Assembly (NCBI RefSeq): GCF_003255815.1 | Contig: NC_037668.1 | Span: 14,251,091-14,315,090 of the forward strand | DNA: 64,000 nucleotides | Direction: 5' to 3' | Source of the DNA: Theropithecus gelada | Lineage: Eukaryota; Chordata; Mammalia; Primates; Cercopithecidae | In this document: positions 36,395 through 48,949 of the stretch, in pieces | Position numbering within the stretch: the stretch's first letter is position 1 | Layout: the number at the start of each line of letters is the position of its first letter | Translations under genes and position numbers: made by a program | Notes under the pieces: generated by a model | Seen by the model: the letters and a program-made list of their open reading frames with translations, nothing else | The model's database searches: none | What the model was told of the DNA's origin: nothing

Positions 36395-38529
36395 GTGAGT
36401 CACCGCCTCCCGCCCCGACACCCGTCCGCCTCCCTTTCCCGAATTGCCCTCTCAGGTCCTCCGCGGTGCGGGCTGGTCCGGGGTCTCGCGTCTTTCTCAA
36501 GCGGCCTGCGCCAGTTACTCCGGGACCCAGAGCGCGAAGAGGGTGTGCGATTTGCTGCCTCCGGTTCCCTCAGCCCCGGCTGTCAGGAGGCTGGCCTGCG
36601 GCCGTCCGCGGCCCCACCCGGCATCCGTCCCTGGAATTTCGGTCCACTTTTGGAAGGGGTCCGCCGGCCTCCACGCTTAGAGCCGGCGCCGCCAGCTAAG
36701 GCGGCAGTCCTCAGAGCTCCTCGGAGCCTCCAGGCTGCGCCGCTGACCCTGGGCTGGGGAAGCCTGTGTGGTTCCGGGCACCCGGTGTGCGGGGCGCCAA
36801 TCAGGGCTGGATACTGAGGACACGTCAGTGCAGGCTTTGCTGTTAGATGTCAAATCTGCATCCGGGTGTGGAGAAATTTGCTGCTTCAAAGTATCAATAT
36901 AAGGTTATACGTATGCTTAAAAGTTAAGATTTCGTTTTTGCACTGACACCTCATCCTTTATCCTCTGCTTACTTACCCACACTTTTCGGATGTTTTTCTG
37001 ACCCTCATGTCTCCATTGGTCACCTTCATTTGTTTGTACAGTCAGCAAACATTTATCGACCATTATATAAAGCCCTGAGCGTACAAACATATGAGACACC
37101 GTCTCTGCTCAATAGAAGCTTCGTCTAGTGAGTCTCTTGCTTTTACCGTGTAATCCGCTGTTAATTATTGTTTCTTCCTAGCATTTATCGTAGCACTGGC
37201 ATCATTTATGTATGTGTTTATGATTTTGTTTTTTGAGATCCTGCCTTGTTCATAGCTGTATCCCCACTTCCAAGTGCAGGCATTCAATAAATAATTGTTG
37301 GCCAACTGTTAATATTTGTGAAACTCAGACTACTTATTGATCTTTTTCCCCTCGTCTTTCCAATAATTTAAAGATTTTTGTGTGTGTGTGGTTATTTTTA
37401 CCTGTTCTTTCTCTCAAATGGCAAATAACGAAACAGTTACCTTTTGGGGCTTAAAGTGAACTAAATTTTTGTTCTTTGATTCAGTTTTTGTATTGCTTCA
37501 TCTTTATACTCGTCTCCGTAGAGAGGAGCATTTGCCTTTTCTCTTCAAAAACTTTTACGATATTTAAGAAATTACGAAAGAAGGAAAAGCCATCCATAAT
37601 CCTACCACTCTAATGCAATCTTTTTTTTTCATGTTTTGAATATACCACCTTTGCTATAGTTTTCATAATTATTGTTTTTATTGGCTTCATAGTATTCAAA
37701 TGTATTAATGTTAAAAAACCTGGGCATGTAACTCTTCTGCTTAAAACCTTTCTAAGACTACCCAGTGCCCTTGGTGACAACTCAGGGTTGTTTTTAACCC
37801 TAGTACCAATTTAAGAAAAATAACAATATTTAATTAGCCTTTTTTTCCACTTAGAATAAAAATAAGAATGTCAGTAGAAAATTGGCTTTGCATTGCAGCC
37901 TCTAAGATTTTTTAGCGTGGATATAATTGATACGTTGAACCAAGGAAGTGGCTTTCTAATTTTGTATGCCTTGTAATCATAGACTTTTACTTCACACATG
38001 TATCCATATGCAGTAATTAATTGTTAAACTAATGTGGAAGAAAGACCCGAAGATTCCTTTGCATGGAATGTTCTCTGTTCAAATATTTATGTGGCTACTT
38101 TATCATCATTTCGGCATTAGTAAAAATGTCACTTTAGGAAGGTTTTACCTGACACCCTGCCCACAGCCAAAGTGGCTTTCCATTTCGGCTGCCTTCTTCC
38201 TCATTTCCATGTTTTATTTTCTTCTTGGCATTTATTGCTATAGTTCATTTGTATGTTCATGTGTTTGTTGTCTGTCCATGAAGTCCAAGACACTGTCTTT
38301 CTTGTTCTCTCCTGTATTCACCAGCATCTAGATCAGTTGCGGGCACACAGTAGCGTTGTAGTGAATATGTATTTAATAAAAAGCACTTCTCTAGAGAGGT
38401 GCGGTTACCTTGGAAACACCACCATTGCCCCCAGAGCCCCTCCCCGCTCATTTTTTCTGTGTTGTATTAACTGAAAGGTTTATTTGAAATGAAATCTGAA
38501 ATCAGAGGTCACATATTGAATCTTGCTCA

Positions 38530-39010
38530 CCGCACCACAGGATGAAGTTCACACTCCTTTCCGTGGCTTTTCAGGTCCATTATTGATGGGACCCTTGCCC
38601 TTATCAGGTCCCTTATTGATGGCACCCTGGCTCTTCTCTCTTCAGCTGTGGCTTTCACCATTTTATTCTTTAGACTTCCTGAACTTCTTTTAGTTCCCTA
38701 ACCTGGCCATGCTGTGGTGCCTCCAGATTTCCACACAGTGTGTTTTCTTTTTCTGGGCCTTTTCCTCATATCCCTTTCAGCCTTCAGATCTCAACTTGAA
38801 CATCCAAGAAGCTTCTCCTAGACTGGACTAGATGTCCCTATACATACTGCCATAGTACCCTTCACCTACTTCCCGCGTAACAACACTACCACATTGTTTT
38901 GTAATTACTCCTTTATCTCCTCCGTAGATTATAAACTCTTTGAGAGTAGCATTCATGCTCTCTTGTTTGCCATTCTATCCCTTGGACCTGGCACATATTA
39001 GGCACTAATA
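38530..39010 (+). repeat. L2 3' fragment
   Basis: The motifs gatgaagttcacactccttt, ttataaactctttgagagtag and acctggcacatattaggcac in order are an old L2 3' end in plus orientation. Confidence 0.55.
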
Positions 39011-39462
39011 AATATTTGTTAAATAATTAAAAGGGTGAATAAATGATCCAAGAATAAACTGTCTTTTATAGTTAATTCTGTAATAACTATCCTGCTGATG
39101 GCCTCTTTTTTCTTTTTTTAACAGTAATTTTCAACCCAGAAGTCACTTTTATAAAAGTAACTGTTATCTAACTTGTGTTTTGAGCCCTCTATACAGTCAT
39201 AAGAGTTATCAGTTCCAGAGTACACTCTTAAGTCCTAAGATCAAGACTTTACTCTTTACAATTCTGAAAGTATTAAGTCTCGTTTATAATAAGAAGCTAT
39301 GTGCCTTCCATTTTATTTGCAAAGCTATTTGAAATTGCATTTTGCTTCTGCATTCTTTTTGGAGCCTCTATAATCTTGCCAGAATTTGTGTTTATCTTGG
39401 ATGTAAATGAATTATCCAGCTACTTTTGTGTATGTCCGTAGTTTAAAAGTCTTTTTTTTTTT

Positions 39463-39800
39463 TTTCAACTTTTATTTTATTGTAGATTTGGTACTTGTGC
39501 TGGGTATATTGTGGGAGCTGAGGTTTGGGATACAAATGATCCAGTCACCCAGGTACCAGGTACATAGTACTCAGTAATTAGTTTTTCAGTCCTTCCCCTT
39601 TCTCCCCTCCCCTGCCCCCAAGTAGTCTCCAGTTTCGTTTTTTGCAATCTTTATGTTGGTGAGTACCCAATATTTAGCTCCCACTTAGAAGTGAGAACAT
39701 GTGGTATTTGGTTTTCTGTTCTTGCGTTAATTTGCTTAGGATGATGGCCTCTAGCTGCCTCTATGTTGCTGCAAAAGACATAATTTTGTTCTGAAAGTCT
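39463..39800 (-). repeat. L1 3'-region fragment
   Basis: gtgagaacatgtggtatttgg followed by aggatgatggcctctagctg is the familiar antisense reading of the primate L1 3' region. The T-run at 39453-39465 may be its reversed A-tail. Confidence 0.7.
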
Positions 39801-41639
39801 GTTTAAGCTTTCTTTGTCAATGCGAAAGGAAGCCACAATGAAATATTAAAGGTATATATCTGTTTCTCTTTTCTTCCATTCCCCTCCCCACCATATAAAC
39901 TTAAAAGTTTTGCTTGTTTTCCTTGTCTAAAGTTCCATTTCACAGCAATCTTGGTGATTTTTTTTTTTTTTTTTAAATCATCCATTTCCACTATACATAC
40001 CATTCTCAGTCCTAACTACCCAACTTCTCTGTTTTCAGTTGTGGCTTCGTAAGTCATATGAATATGGTTTCTAAACTCTGAATTTACATTTGTTTCCACG
40101 GGTAACCATTTATAATAGCCAAAGGATATCCTGGCATTTTCTCCTAATCTGCTTGACTCTTTCCTTTTCTACTTGATCTAGATGCTTGGATCCAACTTAC
40201 TTTCTTACAACCTCTTGTTCGTTTACCTTCATATATATATAAGTCCATACTTGCATCATTGCTATAGTTTGTCTACTAATACAGAGGCCTGAAGGCTACT
40301 GTAGAAAATCATACAGCTGTGTAGTTTGCCAACGCCGTGAGTTTAACCCTCAACTCACTGAATTATTCCTTTTCTTGACCTTAATCAGCTACTTGTTTCA
40401 TTCCTCTCAAACTTTCTCTGAATCTTTGTCACTCTCCTCAAAGCTGCCTTTTCTATACTCACCTGTCTTACTCCTAGCAGATAACCTTGCCTCGTACTTA
40501 CTCAACAAAAGTGAAGCCAAAAGGTATGTTCTCCTACTATGAATACTTTCTGCATTTTAATCTAAAAGGTTATCTGTGTTCACAACCATTCTCACCTCCT
40601 TTCCTTCCATTTCAGAAAACGGGGTTCCCCTACTCTGGTTTAAGGCCATTTTACTTACTTTGATCTTAGAGTAGCTTATTTTGAAGTGGTTAAAAGCACA
40701 GGTTTTCTAGACAGACTGACTCAATAAGAGCTGAAAAAATAATATTTAAAAAAAAAGCACAGATTTTGGAGTCAAACAAGCTTGAGTTCATTCTTGATTC
40801 TGACACTTACTATAAATTGAATAACTTCACTAAACCTCATCTTTCTCTGTGAAAATAGGACAATAAAACCTACCTTAGGTTTTTTACTGGTTTTTATAAG
40901 ATTATAATGCTAAGTACTACTTAGAGAGCCTGGAATATAGTAAATGCTTAATAAAAGTTACCTAATAATAATAATAAATTAATAGTATCAGTTCATCCTC
41001 TAGCATTCCATCATCCTTCTCATCTTTTTCTCCTTACTTGACTGCTTTCTTTCCCCTTGGCCAATAAACTTTCCCTTTTCCCACATTCTCCTCTAGCCTA
41101 TTATCTAATGTTTTCTCTTTTTCTCATTCCTGGCTCTTCCTAGAGTAATTTGCATTTACTATCCCCACTGGTTTAGCTCCCATTCATTCTGACCTGCTAC
41201 ACTGTAGTTCCTGCCCCTACCTCACCATTCAAACTGTGTTCCTTATCCTCTAGTGTTTTCTTCTTGGCACATTGCTCTCCTTACTCTAGATACTGTTCCC
41301 GGGTGATCTCATGTACTTTGGTAGTTTCAACTCATAGGTATATCTTAGATGTGTCTTCGCAATCTGTCTTTTATTCAGATGCTTGCTGGATATCTTGACC
41401 CATCTTGCTGGATATCTTGACCCATATTGCTGACTGTCCCTCAGGCCCTTAGTGTGTTCAGAAATGAGCTCATCATTTTCCCCATCCTCTGCCCCCTTTC
41501 CTAAACCTCTTCTTTCTCCAGTGTTCTTTATATAAATTGGGTAGCTTCACTATTCATCCTGTATTCCAAACTAGTCATCCTTGACTTCTCCCTGCTGATT
41601 TTATCTTCTAAATAGTTCTCAAATCTGTCATCTCCTCTT

Positions 41640-42790
41640 CTGTCACCAAATGTCTTAATTCAGGGCTTTATCATCTTTCATCTGAACTCCCATAATACAT
41701 TTCTATGATGTTTCTCTTCCTACAATGTTATTTCCTTCAAATGTGTCTTCCACACAGCCACCATACTGCTCTCTATAATATACAACAAATCAGACCATGC
41801 CATTTCCCTGCTTAAATAACCCTCACCACCTACAGACTATAATCTTAGGGTGGCCTTCAAAGCTCTCAGTGGTTGGACATCCACTCCTCCTGTCTAGCCT
41901 CATTTTTAACCTCTTCCTTCTTTGAACTTCATCTTCTAGCAGCACCAAACCATGTGTAGTTCCTGGCATATACCACGCTTTTCACTCTGCACCTTTACTC
42001 ATGCCCTTTGCTATCTGGAAAGCCCTGTCCTCCTACCCCTACCACCTGTTTTTACCCTACCTGATTCTTTTTGTTGTTGTTGTTCATTTGTTTTGTTTTG
42101 AGACAGGGTTTCGCTCTGTCACCTAGGCTGGAATGCAGTGACGTGCTCACGGCTCACTGTAGCCTCCACCTGCCAGACTCAAGTGGCCCTTCCACCTCAG
42201 CCTCCCCATAAGCTGGAACTACAGGCACGCACCACCACACCTAGCTAATTTTTGTATTTTTCTGTAGAGATGGGGTTTCACCATGTTGCCCAATCTGTTC
42301 TCAAACTCCTGGGCTGAAGCGATCCACCCGCCTTGGCCTCCCAAAGTGCTGGAATTACAGGCATGAGCCACCGTGTCCAGCCTCCCTACTTGATTCTTAT
42401 TCATCCTTTGAGAGGGTGGTTTTTAATATGTTAGGGGTGGTGGAAACCTTTGAGTGTGTGATGAATACCTTGAAACCATTCTAGAAAAATACACATAATC
42501 CCAAAATTTGCACACAATATCAGGTTTTAACCCCAAATTAAAACTTCCTTCAGCTCAGGCATTATCTTCTCCAGAAAATCTGTCCTAAGCCCCTACAGAT
42601 TGGTTTGGTCTCCCTCTTTCATATTGTTTTACAATATCATGTATGTATTTCTACCATTGCATATCCATATTATGTTATAGTTATTTATGTATCGTCTTCA
42701 CTATGTTGTGAGCTTGTAGAGGGTAGTAACCATCCTACTTATCTTTGTATCCTCAGCACCTAGCATAGCACATCGGAGTTATTACAGAAG
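41640..42790 (+). repeat. L2 fragment interrupted by an Alu
   Basis: 41690-42065 (cagaccatgccatttccctgc; cctttgctatctggaaagccc) and 42540-42790 are L2 3' region in plus orientation, with the Alu at 42069-42382 between them. ctacctgattctt and ctacttgattctt flank that Alu as its target duplication. Confidence 0.65.
42069..42382 (-). repeat. Alu (full length)
   Basis: A minus-strand Alu with a tail of ttg and tttg repeats (42069-42100) and reversed 5' end at ccgtgtccagcc. It is inserted in the L2 described above. Confidence 0.92.
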
Positions 42791-43649
42791 ATTTAAGATT
42801 GAATGCTGAAGGATAAACCGTCTTTTATGTAGACCACTTAGCCATTCAGCAAGCACTTATGGAGAGTCTGCTACGTACCAGGCTTTGTGCTGGATGCCAA
42901 GGATACAAAGATTACAAGACAAACATGGTTTTTGTCCTCATAGAGCTTATAATCTAATGTCAAAAAATATTTAAATCAGGCATTACAAAACCATATGGTA
43001 AGCACTTTGATGAGGGAAGTACGATGTAGAATAAGATTATATAAAAAGAGCAATTTATCTGTGTTTGGGAGGGCAGCGAGGGCCTTCCAGAGGGAGTAAA
43101 TAGCGTAACTGGGAGAGGGCTGGAGAGAAGTTCCTGTCAGAGGACATTTACAGAGGTCTCAATGTGAAAGAATATGGGTCTAAAGAACCAAAGGAAGTTC
43201 CAGGGGGCTGAACACATGAGTTTGCTAGGCAGCAGGGGCATGATAAGAAGCTAAAGTAGTCTGTGCTAAACTACTGAGTTTACACTTGCTCAGTAAAGTA
43301 GTCCCTAGGAAGACATAAAATCATTTTATTCATAAAAGTCCTAGCCAGTTTCAGAAGAAAAGATTAGTCGTGTCAGTGCGTGTCTATGTATAGAAAGTTC
43401 TATTTACTACAGACCAGCTTTGTCAGCTGTCATGTGGCTACGGTCTCTGCCAGTTTGAAACAAAACTGACAAAAGAGGGATCCTGCAATCTCTCAGCTTT
43501 ACACTGAGATGAAAACCACTTTATGTAGATTAGGCAGGATGGCGGAGAAGCTAAGAAAACTCTCTGAAGGAAACAGATATAAAACACATTAGGCTTTCTA
43601 CTGCTGGTCTACTTTTGGTCTCAACTCCTTTCCCGTGAAGTTTTTATTT

Positions 43650-43888
43650 TTTAAATTGATTTATTTTTATTTATTTTTTGAGACAGGGTCTCACTCTGTT
43701 GCCCAGGCTGGAGCACAGTGGTGCAATCATGGCTCACTGCAGCCTCAACTTCCTAGGCTCAGGTGATCTTCCCACCTCAGCCTCCCAGGTGGCTGGGACT
43801 ACAGGCACACCCCACGACCTCCAGCTAATTTTTATGTGTGCATGTTTTTTATAGAGATGGGTTTTCACCATGTTGGCCAGGCTGGTAT
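43650..43888 (-). repeat. Alu, truncated at its 5' end
   Basis: A minus-strand Alu with an AT-rich tail that covers the right arm and part of the left arm. It breaks off at ggccaggctgg (43888), where the reversed 5' part should continue. Confidence 0.88.
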
Positions 43889-43954
43889 TTTTTTTTTTAA
43901 ATACTTGCAATCAGGGATCATCTGTAAGAAGCAAGTCTCACTCTGACTCCTTTT

Positions 43955-44245
43955 CTTTTTTTTGAGACCGAGTCTCACTCTTATCACCCAGGCTAGAATA
44001 CAGTGACGCGATATTGGCTCTCTGCAACCTCCGCCTCCCAAAATGCAAGTGATTCTCATGCCTCAGCCTCCGGGAGTAGCTGGGATTACAGGTGTCCACA
44101 CTCAGCTAATTTTTGTATTTTCAGTAGAGACGGGTCTTCGCCATGTTGGCCAGACTGGTCTCGAACTCCTGGCCTCAGGTGATCTGCCCACCTTGTCCTC
44201 CCCCTAAAGTGCTGGGATTACAAGTGTGAGCCACCGCGCCTGGCC
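43955..44245 (-). repeat. Alu (full length)
   Basis: A minus-strand Alu ending ccgcgcctggcc. ctgactccttttct occurs immediately before and after, a 14-base target duplication. Confidence 0.93.
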
Positions 44246-44560
44246 ACTGACTCCTTTTCTATTTGCGAACTTCTGTGGCTCATGTAATGATTATCATAAG
44301 ATTATGGGAAAATATATACTTCCATTTTTGTCTTACTTAAAGCACACTCTGTAACATGGATAGCTTCAAAAATCCAAGAGCATTTAAACATTTATTTCCA
44401 ATGTCATGAGCTTTAATAAGTAGGTCTTATAAGAGTGGGTCTTATCTTTAATCCCTGAAATAAGTTAACCATCTAGTTAGCAGACCTTTTATCATGAGTT
44501 TCTATAAAACGTTTCTCAAAAGAAAATATAGATTGACATTCTATTTTCCTTCTCCTCCAG

Positions 44561-44620
44561 ATACTGTGTTTTGGATTTGGGTGGCTTTTCTTCATGCGCC
44601 AATTGTTTAAGGACTATGAG
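44561..44620 (+). pseudogene. GPR89: GPR89 exon 2
   Basis: Sixty bases between a good acceptor (cttctcctccag, ending 44560) and a donor (gag|gtgaga) encode 20 residues, ILCFGFGWLFFMRQLFKDYE. This is the first membrane-spanning part of GPR89. Joined in phase 0 to exon 1, the two exons give 34 clean codons. The residue remembered as Phe in human is Cys here (position 17 of the joined frame). The exon is undamaged. Confidence 0.88.
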
Positions 44621-45092
44621 GTGAGAAGAAATCACTTTGTCATACTTACACTGTATGAATTTAGATTGTTTTAAAATGGGACAAGAAAAATGCCTCCATT
44701 AAAGAAACATTATGTTCATTTCCAAGATGGGAAGCTGTTACCAAATAAGTACTATATAACTATTAGATTGGAGAATATAATTAGGCTTAATTGATTTAAA
44801 AGGGGTGGGGGAAGGCAAATCAAATATAGCCCAGAAGTTAGGAGAAAGGAATGTTATGCCTTAGTCGTATCAGGATATGCACCAATAGCAAATAGTTATT
44901 CTGCAGGAGAGAATTTATTCATAATGTCTCACAAATGTTCCCTTTCATTTGTCTATCTGACCCTGAATTACCAGTCTTATGTTTTAAATTAAAACCAAAA
45001 TCCCAAAGCTGGTGTAGTTTTTATCTCAAGCTTTGGATTCAGAAGATCACCACCCTAGATTGGACATTTCCTAATTAGTTCTCCTAATTAGT

Positions 45093-46014
45093 TGTGGGCA
45101 GCAAGCCACCCAGGTGCCTAGGCAGGGACCGAGGGCACGAGCTGTTCCAGTATAATAAAATATGTAAAACAAGAATAGTTATACTAGATATAGATTATAG
45201 ATATGATTATATATGAATATCATTAATCATTAGTTTGTAGCAATTACTCTTTATTCCAATATTATAATAATCCTCGCTCTACAATCATAACCTAGGAAAA
45301 ACCAGGCCATACAGAGACAGGGGCTGGGGGGGACATAGTGAGAAGTGACCCGAGGATGCCCGTTGCCAAGCAGACCATGGTCTAGCGATAGCATCAGTGT
45401 CAGGGAAAAACACCCACTACTTAGCCGACCGGGAAGGGGAGTCTCCCTTTCCCTGGGTAGTTTAGAGAAGACTGTACTCCACCACCTCTTGTGGAGGGCC
45501 TGACATCAGTCAGCCCCACCCGCAGTTATCCGGAGGCCTAATCATCTCCCTGTGATGCTGTGCTTCAGTGGTCACACTCCTAGTCCGCCTTCACGTTCCA
45601 TCCTGTACACCTGGCTCTGCCTTCTAGATAGCAGTAGCAAATTAGTGAAAGTATTAAAAGTCTTTGATATGCAGAAATAATGGCCTAAGATCTCTCTCTC
45701 TCACCTGTCTTTCTCTCTGCCTCGGCTGCCAGGCAGGGAAGGGTCCTCCGTCCAGTGGACACATGACCCACATGACCTTACCTATCATTGGAGATGGCTC
45801 ACACTCCTTACCCTGCCCCTTTGTCTTGTATCCAATAAATATCAGCGCAGCCTGGCATTCAGGGCCACTACCGGTCTCCAGGTTTTGGTGTAGTGGTCCC
45901 TCGGGCCCAACTGTCTTTTCTTTTATCTCTTTGTCTTGCATCTTTATTTTTACAGTCTCTCATCTCCGCACACGGGGTGAAATACCCACCGACCCTGTGG
46001 GGCTGGTCCCTACA
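45093..46014 (+). mobile_element. Solo LTR, class II (HERV-K-like) endogenous retrovirus
   Basis: A 922-bp block begins tgtgggc and ends ccctaca, so it has the 5'-TG...CA-3' ends of an LTR. The six bases attagt lie on both sides (45087-45092 and 46015-46020). A 6-base duplication fits class II, betaretrovirus-like insertions. A polyadenylation signal (ccaataaat, about 45833) lies near the 3' third, so the LTR reads in plus sense, the same as GPR89. No primer-binding site or viral gene follows, so this is a solo LTR left by recombination between the two LTRs. The exact LTR family is not assigned. Confidence 0.82.
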
Positions 46015-46535
46015 ATTAGTAGTAAGATCAGGGGTTATAGTCGACATTTGGGTCATTTCTAGGATGTTCTCCATTAAATTTTCCCAGGGAGTTTATTGTC
46101 TGAAAGAGCCTGGAATTCTGGAGATCTTCTTCTGCCCAATACTTTAAGGCCTCCCAAGGGAGGTTCCAGAACTGATCCAGGATCTGCAGAGTGTTGAAGA
46201 ACCCTTTTAAACATTAACCATTATATACGAATGTGTCAGTTTTTTGTCAGTGTGCATCAGGAATTCTAAGTGCTACCTATGACCCTGTCACTTCATCTTC
46301 TTGTCCTCAAAATTCTTCATCCACAAGAGGATGCTGGTAATAGTGACTCAAGATTCAGAAGTGCCACCTACTTTGGTCTTTTTCTTTAGCTCCAGGCAAG
46401 TTGCTGTTGTGGCCCTACTTCCAGTGACTTCAGAATTTCCTCAAAATAAGTTTTCTGACTTGTAACCAGAAGGAGGTTATCAGTTCAGTTTTTAAACACG
46501 GAAATAACTTCTAGTCTCTATTTGGCTTTTAACAG

Positions 46536-46638
46536 GTAACGTCGGTATGTTGTACAGGTGATCTTCTCTGATATTTGCATTTTCTTGCACCATGTTTGAG
46601 CTCATCATCTTTGAAATCTTAGGAGTATTGAATAGCAG
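46536..46638 (+). pseudogene. GPR89: GPR89 exon 3, frameshifted
   Basis: An exon between acceptor ttaacag (46535) and donor gcag|gtgagt (46638). It is 103 bases, where 104 are expected from the human protein (34 codons plus two bases). Two indels explain this: one extra base within the first ten positions, and a two-base loss near 46570. The segments YVVQVIFS and FAFSCTMFELIIFEILGVLNS are recognisable but lie in different frames. In the frame set by exons 1 and 2, translation stops at TGA 46569-46571, giving a 45-residue fragment. Splice sites remain intact. No later GPR89 exon was found before the PDE4DIP-like exons begin at 50578. Assembly error is a possible alternative for the indels but would not explain the missing exons. 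Confidence 0.85.
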
Positions 46639-47255
46639 GTGAGTAAGAGTACTGAATAACTCCTCTTGAAGAGTTCTGTGCTACATTGTTTACTATGGAA
46701 GATCTACCTGGATCCCATAACTGAAAAAAACAAACAAACAACAAACCAAAAACAAACAAACAAACAAAAACACTGTGTTAATAATTTAGTCTCAGTAGCT
46801 ACAATGATCACAGCAGATATGGGTCACAGCCACCTAATAGCTGGTTTGACAAAGATTATGAGAAACCAGGAAAGAAAAGATCTGACCATTAACTCTGAAG
46901 AACTCACTGGAGTGAGGCTGTGAAGCCGCAGACTAGGCTTCACTCCTAGAAGCTTTATTTTTCCGGGACTGCTCGCTGAGTGAATCCCAGTAACAGCCCT
47001 TCACATTGTTCTGCTGATTGAAAATCTCTACCTGAAAAGGTTAGAATTCCTCAGAGATACTTAATGATCTCTCTGAAGACTGAGCTCCAGTTCTTACTTA
47101 ACTTAGTTACTTTTATTGATTTTACAGTATTGATCAAGTTTGGTTGAATTTAAAGTGTTTCTTAAAACACTTTCTTAAAGTAACTCTTTACTCCCCTCCA
47201 AATAATAGACCTATTAGTTTATTAGACAGTCTATCCGAAATATTTATTGCTTCTT

Positions 47256-47505
47256 TTTTTTTTTTTTTTTTTTTTGAGACGGAGTCTGGCTCTGTCGCCC
47301 AGGCTGGAGTGTGGTGGCCGGATCTCAGCTCACTGCAAGCTCCGCCTCCCGGGTTTATGCCATTCTCCTGCCTCAGCCTCCCAAATAGCTGGGACTACAG
47401 GCGCACTGTGTTAGCCAGGATGGTCTCGATCTCCTGACCTCGTGATCCGCCCGTCTCGACCTCCCAAAGTGCTGGGATTACAGGCTTGAGCCACTGCGCC
47501 CGGCC
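47256..47505 (-). repeat. Young AluYR-type element with internal deletion
   Basis: A minus-strand Alu near its consensus, with the Old World monkey variants ggtggccggatctcagctc and acaggcttgagccactg. About 45 bases are missing at 47402 (caggcgca joined to ctgtgttagcc). The target duplication tatttattgcttctt is exact at 47241-47255 and 47506-47520, so it is recent. Confidence 0.95.
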
Positions 47506-47835
47506 TATTTATTGCTTCTTAATCTGCAAGCTTGAGTATTTTTTTAGGCCAGCATTTATATGTAGGGTTCATCAACTTTGCTATGCAGACTTTGTTGTAC
47601 TTTTTAATCACTACCTGGAAAAACCTTTTAAGAGTAAAGTAGTCTTTCACTCTAAAGTTAGGACTCAGCGCCAAAGTGAGTTCACTGTAGACCCCTGACA
47701 CTTGAGACTTGTAGAGAGACTGTACTCTCAAATCCTTCGATAATCAGAGTTGAAAACAAAATTTAAATTAAAAAGAAAAACTTACTGTACAAATGGTTAA
47801 TCACAAAACATTGAAAGGTTCAAAAAAGAGAGAGA

Positions 47836-48106
47836 GGCCAGACACAGTGGCTTACACCTATAGTCCCAGCACTTTGGGAGGCTGGGGCAGGAGGATCACT
47901 TAAATGCAGGGGTTCAAGACCAGCCCCGGCAACAAAGTGAGAACCTGTCTCTACAAAAAAATTAAAAAAATTAGCAGTGTGGTAGTACACACCTGTAGTC
48001 CCAGCTACCCTAGAGCCTAAAGCAGGAGGACCCCTTGATCCCAGGAATTTGAGGATGTGCAGTGAGCTATAATCACTGGACAAAACAGTGAGACCCCATC
48101 TCTTAA
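47836..48106 (+). repeat. Old Alu (J-type)
   Basis: A plus-strand Alu beginning ggccagacacagtgg, strongly diverged, with a deletion in the right arm near 48070. Confidence 0.87.
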
Positions 48107-48352
48107 AAAAAAGAGTGTGAGAGAGAGAATCAGAGTTGATAATAATGGTCTCTTGATAGAACAATGAATAACATGTATTATGGTAAAATAGAAGTATGTT
48201 CTGATTCTCCTACTTTTAAACTTTATTAATCCAAACCTTTTTTTGGATGAGCTAGATATAGATCCTATGACTATAGAGAATAGACAAGTATTATTTTACA
48301 TAATGGTTATTAAATTTTATTATCACAACCTGCATCTTTCACTGCTATTTAA

Positions 48353-48570
48353 GCAGGGGTTGGCAGACTTTCTTCTGTAAAGGGACAGATAGTAAATATT
48401 TTAGGCTTCTGTGGACCAGAAGGTTTCTATTGCAACTACTCAGCCCTGCTGTTGTAGAGCGAAAGTAGTCATAGGCAATATATAAACAAACGAGCATGAC
48501 CATGCTCTAATAAAACTTAATCTGTAAAAGCAGGTGGCTGCCAGGCCATAGTTTGCCAACTACTCATCTA
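48353..48570 (+). mobile_element. hAT-Charlie-type non-autonomous transposon
   Basis: It starts caggggttggcagacttt and ends with tagtttgccaactact, near inverted ends. The interior has gggacagatagtaaatattt and gcaactactcagccctgc. The pattern is a well-known hAT fossil; the subfamily was not assigned. Confidence 0.7.
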
Positions 48571-48949
48571 AATATAGATACAGAGGATTTAGATATTCCA
48601 AAGCTATAGTTACTGTTTTTGGTAGATGATGTCCCCCAGCTTTTAACTTATAGTTAATAACCCATATAGTAAGAAACATCAGTCATACTGTGGTGTATAT
48701 TTCTTAAATTTCTTAATTAGTTAAAGAAGATAAGAAGTAACATTGCTGAAATCTGGTTCTTCTTTGTGTGCTATATAGAGGATTGGGTTTGTTCAGTCTG
48801 AGATATGTCTTCAGTTATACCTGTTTTTTCATGCTAATATTTCACCCAATTATGGAACACAAATGTGAACCTTGATGATATAGTATAACTGTCCATTGAC
48901 TGGACTCAGAATTGTTTTGAAAAGAGAATCTTGGCCAGAATATTCCTAT

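Larger units (their letters stand above)
36395..44560 (+). other. GPR89: GPR89 intron 1
   Basis: An intron of about 8.2 kb. It starts in the CpG island (to about 36760) and then becomes AT-rich. It contains a minus-strand L1 piece (39463-39800), L2 with an Alu (41640-42790) and two more Alus (43650-44245). A tandem duplication of ttgctggatatcttgacccat lies at about 41383-41424. No other exon was seen. Confidence 0.6.

Noticed and set aside
36214..36817. Frames of up to 171 codons across the CpG island
   Set aside because: One contains GPR89 exon 1 in frame but reads past a strong splice donor; the rest are effects of GC-rich sequence.
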